Source of the DNA: Eleusine coracana subsp. coracana
Taxonomy: Eukaryota; Streptophyta; Magnoliopsida; Poales; Poaceae
DNA: 64,000 bases
Assembly: GCA_032690845.1 (NCBI GenBank)
Contig: CM064417.1
Location: 32,122,432 to 32,186,431, forward strand
Direction: 5' to 3'
Position 1 is the first letter of the stretch, and each line of letters begins with the position of its first letter. Under the pieces are notes generated by a model. It did no database searches, was not told the origin of the DNA, and worked only from the letters and a program-made list of their open reading frames with translations. Below, piece after piece: positions 1 through 11,028 of the stretch. The position numbers were made by a program, and so were the translations under genes.

Positions 1-19
1 GCCATAGAATAACTTCTTA

Positions 20-716
20 CTCTCTCCGTCCATAGAAAAGTGTTGTTTTAGCTCAATTCACACCTCAGTATAAGACGGATAGAAATTTACCCTGCTATCC
101 TCATTGAATTGAGCTTATCCACCCACGTGAATTCCTGCTTCTTCCTCCAGATGACAAGGATGTCGTCGCCTGTCCATGACCCTCGCTCGTCGCGGTCCGC
201 CTCCACGACGAACCCGTCCCAAGGCAGGCCGAAGCGGCCGTCACCAAATCGATGGAGGTCATCGTTACCAAATCGATCTCAGGTTCACCACCGAAGTTCA
301 CACAATCGTTGGAGGCGAGCTTCATCCTCAACGCCGGCTTCGCCATCTCCGTGTTTGCTAACGTGGCTGGCGAGGAGAGCTGCTTTCCCCCTCGCTAGTG
401 CCACCTACCTTGGATGTGGCCGAAACTGGTGAAGATGAAGGGCACGAGGTGGGGAAGGTGCTCCAACGCCGGTTGTCGAGCTCCTAATCTTTGCTCTCGA
501 GCATGGATGCGAGCTGCAGCTCTGCGTGGAGGAAGAGATGTGTATGTGACCGACAAGAACGCTGAGGCCAGAGCAGAGCTGCAGAGGCCCAACGATTGGG
601 GAGATAGACACGTGGTGTGCAAGTGGGCCCAATAACAAAGACTAATTGCAAGTGCGACACTTTCTACGGGACTTAATTTGAATCCCACAACGTCACTTTA
701 TCGGGGACGGAGGGAG
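20..716. mobile_element. Non-autonomous Mariner/Stowaway-type element (MITE)
   Basis: The left end begins CTCTCTCCGTCC and the right end finishes GGACGGAGGGAG, which are inverted repeats of the CTCCCTCCGTCC type characteristic of grass Stowaway elements. A TA dinucleotide flanks each side (18-19 and 717-718), the expected Tc1/Mariner target duplication. At 697 bp it is long for the family, and its interior (about 130-640) is much more GC-rich than the flanks. Short overlapping reading frames there resemble no protein I recognise and no transposase is visible. The GC-rich core might be a captured host fragment. Confidence 0.8.
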
Positions 717-718
717 TA

Positions 719-1535
719 CTTATTACAACTATAATGTTGCATTATCCCATATATGTACCACTAGACACTAAAAGCTAGTTATAGATTAACCATGTAGTAC
801 ATGAGCAAGGAAAACTATGAAAATTGTGGCAGTTTGAGATGTATCAATGTAATGTTAAGATTAGAACTGGTCATTTTTTTTAGCACAGAACAGGTCGGTT
901 TGGTGTACCAGAGTAATCATCGGCGGACAGTCATGCTTTGGGCCTATCCAAGGCCGAGCGAACTCCTTCCTGGTAAAGCTCAATTTTGAGAAGTGGATGG
1001 TTTTCGTTGAGGGTCGTGGTATCGAGAGTTCAGAACATTTATTAGAAACTATACGGAGTTTTTGTTAATAATAGGAAAATTGTGTTAATTTCAATTTTAG
1101 CTCTCAAGAAAGGTACACCGTAATGGTTTTTTTACTTTCGAGTACAACTAAATGCAATCAGCCCTTAAAATTCGGGCCATCATCAGAAGTGCATAACGTA
1201 CACTAATGAATAAGTGACTTTTTACAGTAATCCCAAATAACCATGGATCATCTATTTAAGTAGATCTCAATGATCTTTTGCACCGTAAGGTGTAACAGAT
1301 CATCTATTACTATTATTATCTTAAAATTATTTATCTATATATATCTTTAGAAGATGCAACCCACTAAAAATTCATAATGGCTATTTCTCTCAACCCTGGT
1401 GCAACCACGTCATCCCTATTGTTTCAACCATTAGATTGCTTAGGAGTCAGTTGTTCCTCGCCGTTAGATCCTTCCCAACACCCCTCCTCTTTGTTTAATT
1501 CAAATTTCACCTAATTAATCCATATCCGTTTGTTA
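719..1535. other. Unassigned AT-rich intergenic DNA
   Basis: No gene, RNA or transposon end was recognised between the MITE and the CACTA element. The only reading frames are short and unconvincing. An (AT)n stretch near 1336-1345 is one 2-bp unit longer here than in the right copy. Confidence 0.6.
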
Positions 1536-1538
1536 TTA

Positions 1539-2923
1539 CACTACTACAGAAATGGTCATAAACAACACCTCATCAGCAGCGGTTCATCCCGAATCGTCGC
1601 TAAAAACTTGTCAGCAGCGGTTCAGAAGCTACAGGACCTGACCAATTATTGCCTCCTGAATGAACCGCTGTTCATACAGGTTATTAGCACCGGTACATAT
1701 ATAGAACCGCTGCTGATAAGTCAGCAGTTCACTGCCACAATCGTTACAGATAAGCACTTATCAGCAGTGGTTTACTTTCAAGAGAAGACTGAAAAAAACT
1801 TGAAGACATGCTATAATGGTAAACTACTTTGTCATATTTATGTATTACATATTCTAGTTATTATTTACAACTAAACAAGTGTAAACATGTGTAGGATGTT
1901 CAAACCTCTTCTAGAGCATGGTGTTTGTGTACTTCCATATACAAAACAATTCAAGTTCATAACATATCTTTGTAGTAAGCAAGAAAAAGAATCTAATTTG
2001 TATGACTTTTTTGTATGTGATTCAATGCTTCACTTCACCAATGATCATAAAAGAATTGAGGTAAGCAAATGCATATGTTGAAAAAATTTAGATGGATTCC
2101 TTGTTTATGTTACATTGTAGTTCACACATACATGGTGTTAACTTAACTTCTTTCATTTTTTTCTTGTAGACAATAGGGACAAGACCTCTCACTACACAAA
2201 AGATTCTAGCACTTTAGAAACAACTTTTAAGTTTCATAAATGAGCATATTATTCTAGAGTCTGGTAACTACCATGTTTTTAAGTTGGTAGTTACCATGTT
2301 TTTAAGTTGGACATAGAACATGTCTGCCCTTCATTAACACCACCATCGAGCTTTATCCTTACTTCTCATCCAAGAAAAATGCATTTCAGATTCCTCAGTT
2401 AATAAGTGAGTTCAAATTTATATTGATGTAAGACTTTTTGTGTTGATGTAAGATCTATGTTGGACTGGTATTGTGGACTTGTATGATATGATACTTATGT
2501 TAGACTTGAGCTATTAAGTGGACTTGTATGATTATGTGGCATGCCTATTTGTGGATTTATATGACATCTATATATATGTGGACTTGTCTGTTGAGATTAT
2601 GTGGAATTATGTATTGATACTATTATTTCTGTTGAGACCAAAAATAGCTAGGACCATTATTTTTTTTTCTTAAAAAATGTATCAGCAGCGGTTCAGACTG
2701 AACCGCTGCTGATACTCTACACATCAACAATGGTTCACGCTATTGAACCACTACTGATATTTAGAGTATCAACAGTAGTTCAGTAGTTGTGAACCCCTGC
2801 TGATGTGTACCCATCAGCAGCGGTTATAATCAGACTATCAGCAACGTCTTATCAATAATGATTCTAAAACCGCTGTTGATGAGGGATTTTGAGCTACTGC
2901 TGATGATCATTTCTGTAGTAGCA
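1539..2923. mobile_element. Non-autonomous CACTA (En/Spm-type) element
   Basis: The left end reads CACTACTACAGAAATG and the right end is its inverted complement except for the last two bases (GTAGTAGCA in place of GTAGTAGTG). TTA occurs on both sides (1536-1538 and 2924-2926), matching the 3-bp target duplication of CACTA elements. Subterminal motifs close to TCAGCAGCGGTTCA recur in both orientations in the first 220 and last 240 bases. One copy forms a perfect 33-nt hairpin at 2681-2713, with 16-bp arms around a single A. Such arrays are the usual transposase-binding regions. There is no transposase, so it would need an autonomous partner; the altered right terminus would probably block mobility. 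Confidence 0.85.
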
Positions 2924-2926
2924 TTA

Positions 2927-4150
2927 GAAACTAAACCCATCCATACCCATTATGCTAATGGTATTTATGTCATTATGACCATCAATGACGTCTCTCCCGA
3001 TACCCTCCTGGCCTTCGCTGCACCCCTTAAGAACTACACTATACAGAACTGAATGGTCTCCCGCAGGATATGAAACTTCCTCCACCTGCTGATCAGTTTT
3101 CTTCTCACTCTCATTCCCAGCATCAATGCAATTATCAACGGAAGGCACCCAACAATCACCGTGCAAAAGAAAACGCACAGGCAGACATTGTCCTTAAATC
3201 CTACTCATGTGGCCAGAAGTGACTTAGGTTCCTCCCCTGCCTGCTCTCTCTCTCTCTCTCTCTCTCTCAAGGTTCAATTGTTCAAGTCGCTCAATCAAAT
3301 TTTGCATGGAATATTCTATAGTGTGAGATCATGACATCACTGTTCTCTATTGAACAATGATGATTGTTGAGCCTGGGGAAAAAATTATGCATGCAAGTGT
3401 TTAGGGATCTCTTCTCTAAAAGAGTGTTCAGGAATCAGGTCACTTTTTTTTTTGTATCTTATGTTTTACTGCTGTAAAAATAAAGAATACGATCAATTTT
3501 TGTAAAGCAAATCAGTTCACACTTAAGTATGTCGATTTTTTATTTCAGTCTGTTATGCTGCCAAATCAAATGTCGCTAGGATTCTACACGATGGTTGATC
3601 AGGTTATCTGTTTTCAGTGTACATCAAGGAAGGCGATTGGGACTAGGGAAAGTGGTTTATGCATGTCAGGGTTTAGGAATCAAATCAAATTTTTTGTTAT
3701 TTTGTACATTATATATATTTTGTACACTGTTATCAAAACCATGATTTAATATTAATTTCCTTGCTCCCTTAATCACTTAATCATCTTATTGAGCTATGGT
3801 TACCATAACATCAGAAGACAAATGCAACTTCACTCATGGCAAATTCGTTTCATTTTTTCACTAATCTTCAATGAATTCATTTGTAATGGAATATTCAGTT
3901 TAACAGTATTTTATGATTTCATTTTTGTGAGTTATTCTGAGTTGTTACGATTACGTTCTAAGGTGTTTACCACTGATCTCTACTGCTCCAGAAGTAAAAA
4001 CAAACAACAAGAGAGGTGAGCCTGACTTTCTTAGCTCAAGTTGTCATGTAAGAATCATGTGTCAATGCAAGTAAGATGGGAAGAATCGTGGGAGGAGAGA
4101 TCAATAGATTATACATGATCCTTAGGGTATATGTTCTAATATTATTAACA
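2927..4150. other. Unassigned intergenic DNA between CACTA and MITE
   Basis: No convincing coding or RNA feature was seen. The stretch is AT-rich with a (CT)n microsatellite. Short ORFs of 60-85 codons on both strands lack recognisable motifs and look like chance frames. Confidence 0.55.
3244..3268 (+). repeat. (CT)12 microsatellite
   Basis: A 25-nt run of alternating C and T. The duplicate copy (45032-45054) is one CT unit shorter, so this is a length difference between copies. Confidence 0.95.
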
Positions 4151-4152
4151 TA

Positions 4153-4510
4153 CTCCCTCCGTCCAACAATATAAGGATTCCTAGAATCCTAATATAGAAA
4201 TAAGCATGAAGCCAAAAGACCCTGCTACCCCTAATTAATACACACAGCTCATAGTGGAGAATGGAATCCAAGAAGCCTTCTGCTCATCTACGGTGGCGAG
4301 CTCCAACCTCAATCCATCGTAGCTCCCAGGTTGTCGCGCTTTCCGCCTCCCTTGTTGCGTGGGACGAGAAGGCGAGCCGGTGGGTCTGACCTGGCCGGCC
4401 TCGGTTGGGAGGCGGAGGCGTCCTATGCGGGCCTCCTTGTCATCCACCATGGAAAGCAGCGTGGAAAACAAGACCCGTTTCAGCCGCCGCTTGGAGCTCC
4501 ATATGTAGCT
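4153..4510. mobile_element. Left part of a Mariner/Stowaway-type MITE, right end deleted
   Basis: It begins CTCCCTCCGTCCAACAATAT after a TA at 4151-4152. The duplicate copy at 45939-46868 is complete with both inverted repeats and both TA flanks. Here the element stops at 4510, where a 2.6-kb deletion has removed its right part and adjoining DNA. The interior is GC-rich without a recognisable protein. Confidence 0.85.
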
Positions 4511-4515
4511 CCATA
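4507..4515. other. Deletion junction with 2-nt filler
   Basis: Sequence up to 4510 matches 46294 and sequence from 4513 matches 48924, so about 2.6 kb present in the right copy is missing. The two junction bases CC match neither flank. With the flanks they recreate AGCTCCATA, which also occurs 12 bp upstream at 4495-4503. That short templated repeat is typical of error-prone end joining. Confidence 0.75.
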
Positions 4516-5396
4516 AAATTATCCACCTTAGAGTTTTTATTTTTAATTTAATTATGGTCCTCATTTTTTGATAAGTTCAAGTTCCTCATTTCCTTTTCCT
4601 CCTAGGCATTTCCTCTATCTCCCGCAACTTGAAGTCGACCTGGAGGTGACGCTCGTGCTAATGATATATCTCAACCTGGTTGAGATTAGCATTTTCTCGA
4701 CTACCTTGCAGTTGCGGACACCATGAATTGATTTCCATCTATCTCTGCTTCCTAGCTGGGGTTGCATATCATCCTTGTATACTCTTATGGTTGGAACAAT
4801 CAATTTGAATCCTAAAAGAATTAATTTGTATGGCTAGAACAATTCATTGTTATATGTAGAATGCATACAGCTATGGATTTGGGATATCAAGGGGGGGGGG
4901 GGGGGTGATGCTCTTGCCAATGTCTTTGGCTATTTCTACTCTGCCCTCCCACCCCTTTTCCATCCCCATGCCACACCATTTTCGTACTACAAGCTACCTC
5001 CATTCTAATGACAGAGGTAAGAATTCATGTCTAATAAAGGTTTATTCTCATGGTTTCTCATGCCATATCATATTCAATTCATGGCTAATATACTATACTT
5101 CAACATCTCCTCACGTGAGGCTTCCACATGTTAAAAATATAGAATATGAGCCGGTAGCAATTTAATATATAAATTATGTCAAGAATTCAAATTCAAGACC
5201 ACTAGCTGTACTATTATACTGATCTATATGTACTAATAATTAGTTAGTCTGAAAAGTTTAACTAGATAGTAAAATATAGATAATTACCTTATACTTGAAC
5301 ATTGCTAACTAACATGGAGAAAGAAACAAGAGGTCATGTCAGTTACAGTAAAGTGGCAGGCGCTTATTAAGTGGCATGCCTCTGGAAATTTTTTGG
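4516..5396. other. Unassigned DNA downstream of the LINE
   Basis: No gene recognised. It contains a 15-nt G run and otherwise AT-rich sequence. The right copy (48927-49807) is nearly identical. Part of it could be LINE 3' untranslated sequence, but I see no clear poly(A) tail or target duplication marking the LINE end. Confidence 0.5.
4891..4905 (+). repeat. G15 homopolymer
   Basis: Fifteen consecutive G residues, of the same length in the right copy (49302-49316). Confidence 0.95.
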
Positions 5397-5624
5397 ATAA
5401 TGGAAAAAATTCCGCCTTTTGCAAGGTTTGCATACGGCGTACAAGTTACTTATTGTTACAGCATTTGACGCACATGACATAATAAACAGAGAATAACAAG
5501 ACTAGCAGCACAGCCTATACTGCAATGGTCATCCATTGGATGCAAAGATCTTCATGGCCACAACCTCCAACGAGTGACATGCTTGCACAATGACCTTCCT
5601 ATGAGAGTCCTTCTATAAAATTCT

Positions 5625-8600
5625 CTAGTAACGGAGCCAGTAGGTTATTCTGAAGATCACCTGCAATAAAGAGATCATTGGTTTCCTGTTAAAAACGATA
5701 TAATTCCTGCATAGCCAAATAGACAAGAATATTGCGGCTACGCCAACAGAAATTAATCTCTTTTGTTTTGCTCCCTTTAGGCTCAGCCACTTATTCGCAA
5801 TATGATTAGGGTTAAGAGGTTTAGTTAAACCAGTAGAAATGGTAAAAATCCTCCAAACATTATGAGCCAATTGACAATCGAAGAAAAGGTGTTGTATGGA
5901 TTCATTAGAATTACAAAAACAACATTTTTGAGACCCTTTCCATTTCTTCCTAGACAAATTGTCTTTCGTCAGAGTCACTCCTCTAGAGAGGTTCCATAAG
6001 AAAATTTTTATTTTTAAAGGGAGCTTAATTTTCCAGAGATATCTCAATCTGGATTTATTTTAGAGTAACATGGCACTATACATGGAATGGACCGAGAATG
6101 TTCCGTTCTCCTGTAGATTCCATTTGAACTTGTCAGGTCTGTCAGTAAGCATAATATTATTAAGCGTGGATGTTATATTGTTCCATTCAAGTAGCTTGTT
6201 ATCAGTTATGGGTCTCCTAAACGAAAGATTGAGAGGCGAGGATTGGAGGACTTGCTGAGTAGTAATACTCTTCCATCTGGCCACATTGTATAGATTCGAG
6301 AATTGTACACTCAGAGGTGTATTACCCATCCAAGTGTCTTTTCAAAATCTTACCTGGCTTCCATCCTCAACTTGGAATGAGCCCCATTTAAAAAATTCAT
6401 CCTTGACTTTTAGGAGCCCTGCCCAGAAATGGGAGTCTCTCGGTTTCCTCTGAACTTGAGTGAGAGGTTTGTCAGGGAAGTATTTATTTCGAATCAATCT
6501 TTGCCATACACCATCTTCATTAAGAAACCTATAAACCCACTTACTCAGCAGACATATATTTTTTGTACATAGATTGATTATTCCAAGACCCCCTAGATCT
6601 TTGGGTTGACATAGAATCTCCCATTTTTCAAGATGGTACTTCTTTTTGTGTCTTTCCCCCTCCAAAAAGAATTTGGAGCGAATGATGTTCAATTTCTGTA
6701 GGACACCTTCTGGTACTTCAAAGAAGAACATCATAAAATGGGAGGTTACTGAGTACAACATTGACTAGTATTAGTCGTCCACCATCAGACATCAATTTAC
6801 CTTTCCATTTATTTAATTTTTTTTCTGAAACCTCTCAATCACATCATTCCATTCACTATTCTTGAGTCTTCTGTGGATCATAGGAATACCCAGGTATCTA
6901 AATGGTAACTTCCCTACTTTGCAACCGGAAAGGCTAGTGTAATGTGCCTCATAATTCTTGGCCTCACCAAAACAGAATAATTCACTCTTTTCAAAGTTAA
7001 TTTTGAGGCCTGATAATTGTTTGAAGACACATAGCAAAAGCTTCATATTCTTTGCCTTTTCTATATCACGATCCCATTTATTTGCCCATCTGCTTTGGCC
7101 CTCATGATTAGAATTGCGAGCATGTCAGCCACAAGGTTAAAAAGGATAGGTGAGAGAGGGTCTCCTTGTCTAAGTCCTTTGAATGTTTGGAAGTACGGTC
7201 CAATTTTGTTATTAACTTTTATTCCCACATGACCAGTAGATATAATACTATGAATCCAGTCACGCCACATTTTGGAGAAGCCCTTCATTCTCATAGTCTG
7301 TTGTAAGAATGGCCATTTGACCTTATCATAGGCTTTCTCAAAATCGAGTTTTAGAATCACTCCATTTTTATGACCACGATGCAGTTCATGAATGGTGTCA
7401 TGTAAGACAAGAACGCCTTCCATGATGTGTCGCCCAGTCATGAAAACAGTTTAAGATGGCCGTATTACTTTGTTTGTGACCAACCCAATCCTGTTAGTGG
7501 CAACTTTTGTTAGGATTTTAAAGCTAACATTTAACAGGCAAATGGGCCGATAATCTTGTATTTTTGATGCCACAGCATTCTTCGGGAGTAAAGTAATAAT
7601 CTCAAAATTCAGACTGTATACTGACAATTTGGCATCATGGAAGTCCCTGAATAGGGCCATGAGATTGTTCTTGATAACTTCCTAGAACACCTGGTAGAAT
7701 TCAGCTGGGAAGCCATCAGGTCCTAGAGCTTTATTATGCTCCATTTGGAATACAACATGTTTCACTTCCTCCATATCAAAAGGCGCGGTGAGGATTTAAT
7801 TTTCTTCTAGCAGAACTTGCGGTTTATCACTATTAAAGTTCTCATCCAGAGTTGTAGTATTATTCTTTGGCTTACCGAACAAACCCTTGTAGTATTTTAT
7901 GATGTACCGCTTTAAGTTGGCATCTCCCACCACGGTCCCATTACAAGTCTTTAATGGATAGATTCTAGTTTGTCTATTACCATTGGCTACCAAGTGAAAG
8001 TATTGAGTATTGTTATTTCCCTGAAGGATATCTCTCACCTTCGCTCTTTGATACCATTTTATTTCTTCCTCACGCAGAATGTGGGAAAGTCTGTCATTTA
8101 GATTGTGTTTGAGAGATATCTCATTCGGCGTTAGAGCATGGTATTCAGCCTTTTTATCTAGCTCCTTTATCAGCAATGTGAGCTGCTTTTTCTCTTTTTT
8201 AAGAGATCCGACAGTGTTTTTCACCCAACCGTGTAAGTATTGACGCAGGGCTCGGATTTTGTTTTGCCAAATCTCTATAGCCGTGTTACCCCCATGTTGT
8301 TGCTGCCAAATGTTTGCGACCATGTCAAAAAAAATCCCAAATTAGCCAACCCAACTCAAACTTGAATTGGTGTAAGCCCCCAGCATTTCCGGTCCCCATG
8401 TTTAGTAGGAGTGGGGTGTGGTCGGATTTGTCACGCTCTAAAGCATTTACCATTACTTTGGGGTATCTATTTTCCCAAGCAGTGTTCATAAAGACTCGAC
8501 CGAGCTTCTCAAATGTTGGTGGGTCAAGATCATTGCACCAAGTGTACTGTCGACCAGTCATCTCTACCTCTCGGAGTTCGAGAGTGTCCAAGATAGAGTT

Positions 8601-9090
8601 AAAAAGTTGGGGCCACTTGGTAGAGAAGTTATTATTATTCTTATCCTCAGGTATCTCATGATATTAAAATCCCCCCTATAATCATTGAGTGGGTTTCCTT
8701 GCTACATATATGAGCTAACTCAGTGAGAAACTGGGTTTTATATTCTTCCTGGGCCAGTCCATACACAGCATAAAGCGCCCAAGTGAAGCCATCTTCTTTG
8801 TTTCTAAGAAGGAATTTGGAGTAGAAATCCCCCTCATCGATGGCTCCAACATCAAAAGTTGTTAAATTTACTCCGAGGATCATTCTGCCACATCTACCTC
8901 TGGGAGGCATAGTATGCCAAAGGAAATCTTATCCTACAGCAAGGTGTTTTAAAAAGGAATTAGAAAAGTGATTACCACCTGATCCAATAAGAGGTAGAAA
9001 ATCTTGGCGTTGTTCTTTAATGAAAGAATTAATTCTATTATGTTTACCCAGGTCTCCTAGACCTCTGGTATTCCAGAAAATGCCTTTTAT
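5625..9090 (-). pseudogene. LINE ORF2: endonuclease-reverse transcriptase, broken
   Basis: ORF2 begins directly after the ORF1 stop (9091-9093). The first segment encodes an AP-type endonuclease: an FWNTRGLG start motif near 9075, a GGD-type motif near 8670 broken by a frameshift, and the SDHTP motif near 8430. Reverse transcriptase follows, with YRPICLLN (about 7550), the motif A region LDFEKAYD (about 7340) and the motif B region LRQGDPLSPILF (about 7160). Motif C (YADD) is absent because 71 bp present in the right copy are missing near 7074. The C-terminal part ends in a zf-RVT-type segment with CCFCNSNESIQHLFFDC (about 5880-5930). In-frame stops and frameshifts split it into about eight pieces. 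It would have made the nicking and copying enzyme for target-primed reverse transcription; this copy cannot. Confidence 0.88.
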
Positions 9091-9309
9091 TTAATAACTA
9101 TTTTTTGATGGAGTTTGTGGCTTTTTCCCATTGCCCACTTGGCTTTTTCTTTTTCCTTTGGACCTTTGAGCTGCATGGAGATCATAAAGTATGTGATCTG
9201 ATGAGTTGTCATCAAGGTCATTGTTTAGCTCATGACAAACATGATTAAAGTTAGAAGAAGGAACTTATAAGGGGGATGATAAAGAATGATAAAGAAAACA
9301 ATGGAGAGC
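9091..9309 (-). pseudogene. C-terminal fragment of LINE ORF1
   Basis: The minus-strand frame ending at the TAA at 9091-9093 encodes an acidic stretch followed by a basic tail (HAAQRSKGKRKSQVGNGKK), typical of the RNA-binding ORF1 end of plant LINEs. One in-frame stop lies near 9255. It is cut at 9309 by the insertion of the Copia-like element. The remaining ORF1 sequence resumes on the other side of that element at 26467. Confidence 0.65.
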
Positions 9310-10975
9310 TATAAGCTTCATGGCCATTGATGATTGGATCCCCAAGGTATGAATGTTTTAGTTATAGATGACAACTATGAAATCATGGGCTAATATCTAC
9401 ATGAGTGTTGTCTATGTAGGAATCATCTCTAAACTCTATTACAAATCATATGAATGACGGTTGCCTTGGCGATGGATGGCAATGACCACAAGCAAGGAGG
9501 CTTGTAAGCTTGATGGAGTCCAAGGGTTGATGGAGATGGATCAAAGCTAAGGACAAGCGATGGAGCAAGTGTTGGGAACACTTGTCTAGTTGTTAGGGCT
9601 TTGAGTCCATAGGAAAAACCGGACTATCAAGGGGGTCTAGGTCATTTCTCTTAGGTCATGTCTAGTCGGTGATGTGCATGGATGCCCAGTGAAATCACAG
9701 GCACTAGGTGACAGTAGAGAAGCTAAGGAGCTGTTTGGAGAAGCCACAAAACAAAGTCAAGCGAGGACGAGGAGTTTCAGCTTCTAGACATAGTGACCGG
9801 ACAGAGGGGTCAGTGAAGATCGGACTGTATGGTCACTAGGAGACTAGAGAGAAGTCTGCGAGGAAGTCTGTCAGCGCGAAGACCTGTAGAGATCGGATGG
9901 TATGGTCTACAAACCGAACAGTCCAGTCTGTATAGAGCTTGCTCGGGACAGAGAAGTGCAGAAGATGGTGCTCTCTGAAATGAAGAGAGAATGTGTAGAC
10001 CAGAAGGTCTGGTCAGTACAGGAGGTTGAAGTCATAGCGAAGTCAACGACTCTAGGAGCCATTCTAGGAGTGATCGGACGGTCCGGTCAGGCAGTGACCA
10101 GACAGTCCGGTCAATGTGTCCAAAAAGGTAATCTCTTGAAGCAACGGCTAGTTGGAGGTTGGAAGCCTATAACTTCATTGTTGGGGTCTTGGAGATCACT
10201 CTTGGCCAGTGGAATTGCTTGGAGCATTTGGTGAGAGCCAAGAGGAAAAGAGGAGAGCTCTAGGAGGAGATATTGCATATCTTGAGAGTGCTAGTGAGAG
10301 TAACTTGAGCATTGATGCACATCTAAGGCTAAGGTGTCCTTGAGGGTGTGATCTAGGTTGTTACTCTTGGTCTATGGTGAGACCTAGACCGGCTAGGTGT
10401 CGGTGATCGAGCCTATCGTGATCGGTTGTGAAGGTTGTCACATGTTTGTACCCGGTTTGAGCCTGTCGGTGAAAGGGGCATCACTAGTGAGCGCTCATAT
10501 CGGCTCGGGGAGTCTGGCAAGTTCTCGAGGGAGGTGAGCTTGTGCCTTGGTGGCAGCGATGATGCACACCATGTCTTCACTCCGGGAGGGATTGCGGGCT
10601 TGTGGGCGAGAACTCCACTTTAGTGGCAGGAGGGACCGGGACTCTAGCGGGAGTGGTTCGACGAGGAGTAGGGGAAGGTGCCATCCTTCCAAGACCACGG
10701 GAAAAAATCATGAGCATTCCTTGACTCTCTCTTTACTATTCTGCAATTGTGTGCTCTAGTAATTAGGTTAAATTGTGGCTTGCATAGGCTAGTGTGTGTG
10801 GCTTTCGCGCTTGCTTTCATCATGGACACTAGCATGTATAGGGTCTTGGCCTCCTAGAATTGATTAGGTTGTAACGATTGCTCGATTCTAGTAGTGTGAA
10901 TTGAAAGTATTCAGATTCGTGGTCGGCTTACCAATTCACCCCTCTCCCCCTCTCGGTACGTCTTCGGTTGTTACA
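9310..10975 (+). repeat. 5' LTR of the Copia-like element
   Basis: It starts TATAAGCTTC (the 3' LTR has the canonical TGTAAGCTTC) and ends TTGTTACA just before the primer site. Between about 9790 and 10120 there are repeated variants of GACCGGACGGTCCGGTC. Short ORFs inside the LTR have no recognisable product. Confidence 0.85.
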
Positions 10976-10977
10976 AG

Positions 10978-10990
10978 TGGTATCAGAGCC
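10978..10990 (+). other. Primer-binding site, initiator tRNA-Met type
   Basis: TGGTATCAGAGCC lies 2 bp after the LTR end and matches the 3' end complement of plant initiator tRNA-Met, the usual Copia primer. Confidence 0.9.
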
Positions 10991-11028
10991 AAGTGCTCAT
11001 CTTTGAGGCTTCACTGCCTTGAGTAAGG

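Larger units (their letters stand above)
5397..9309 (-). mobile_element. LINE (L1-type non-LTR retrotransposon), 3' part
   Basis: Reading on the minus strand, the order is the end of ORF1 (9309-9091), ORF2 with endonuclease, reverse transcriptase and a C-terminal zinc-binding domain (9090-5625), then a probable 3' untranslated region. The 5' part of ORF1 is at 26467-26500 and 30709-32015, separated by inserted elements. The 3' limit is approximate: a short minus-strand A run near 5391-5396 is the only hint of a tail. The element is dead, with several stops, frameshifts and a 71-bp deletion. Confidence 0.85.

Noticed and set aside
101..688. Several overlapping ORFs of 60-107 codons on both strands
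   Set aside because: They lie inside a MITE, overlap one another on both strands, use a GC-rich core that keeps frames open by chance, and show no domain.
1530..1874. 114-codon plus-strand ORF
   Set aside because: It begins outside and runs into the CACTA subterminal repeats. The right copy has a stop in it from one substitution.
1571..2900. CRISPR-like array of repeated CAGCAGCGG units
   Set aside because: The units are irregularly spaced, occur in both orientations and sit at CACTA ends, and the genome is a plant's.
9310..10975. Host-gene interpretation of the 110-codon ORF at 9902-10234
   Set aside because: The region is an LTR by its paired copy at 25431-26466 and its position before a primer site.
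10978..10990. tRNA gene at the TGGTATCAGAGCC sites
   Set aside because: Only the 13-nt primer complement is present, with no tRNA cloverleaf sequence around it.
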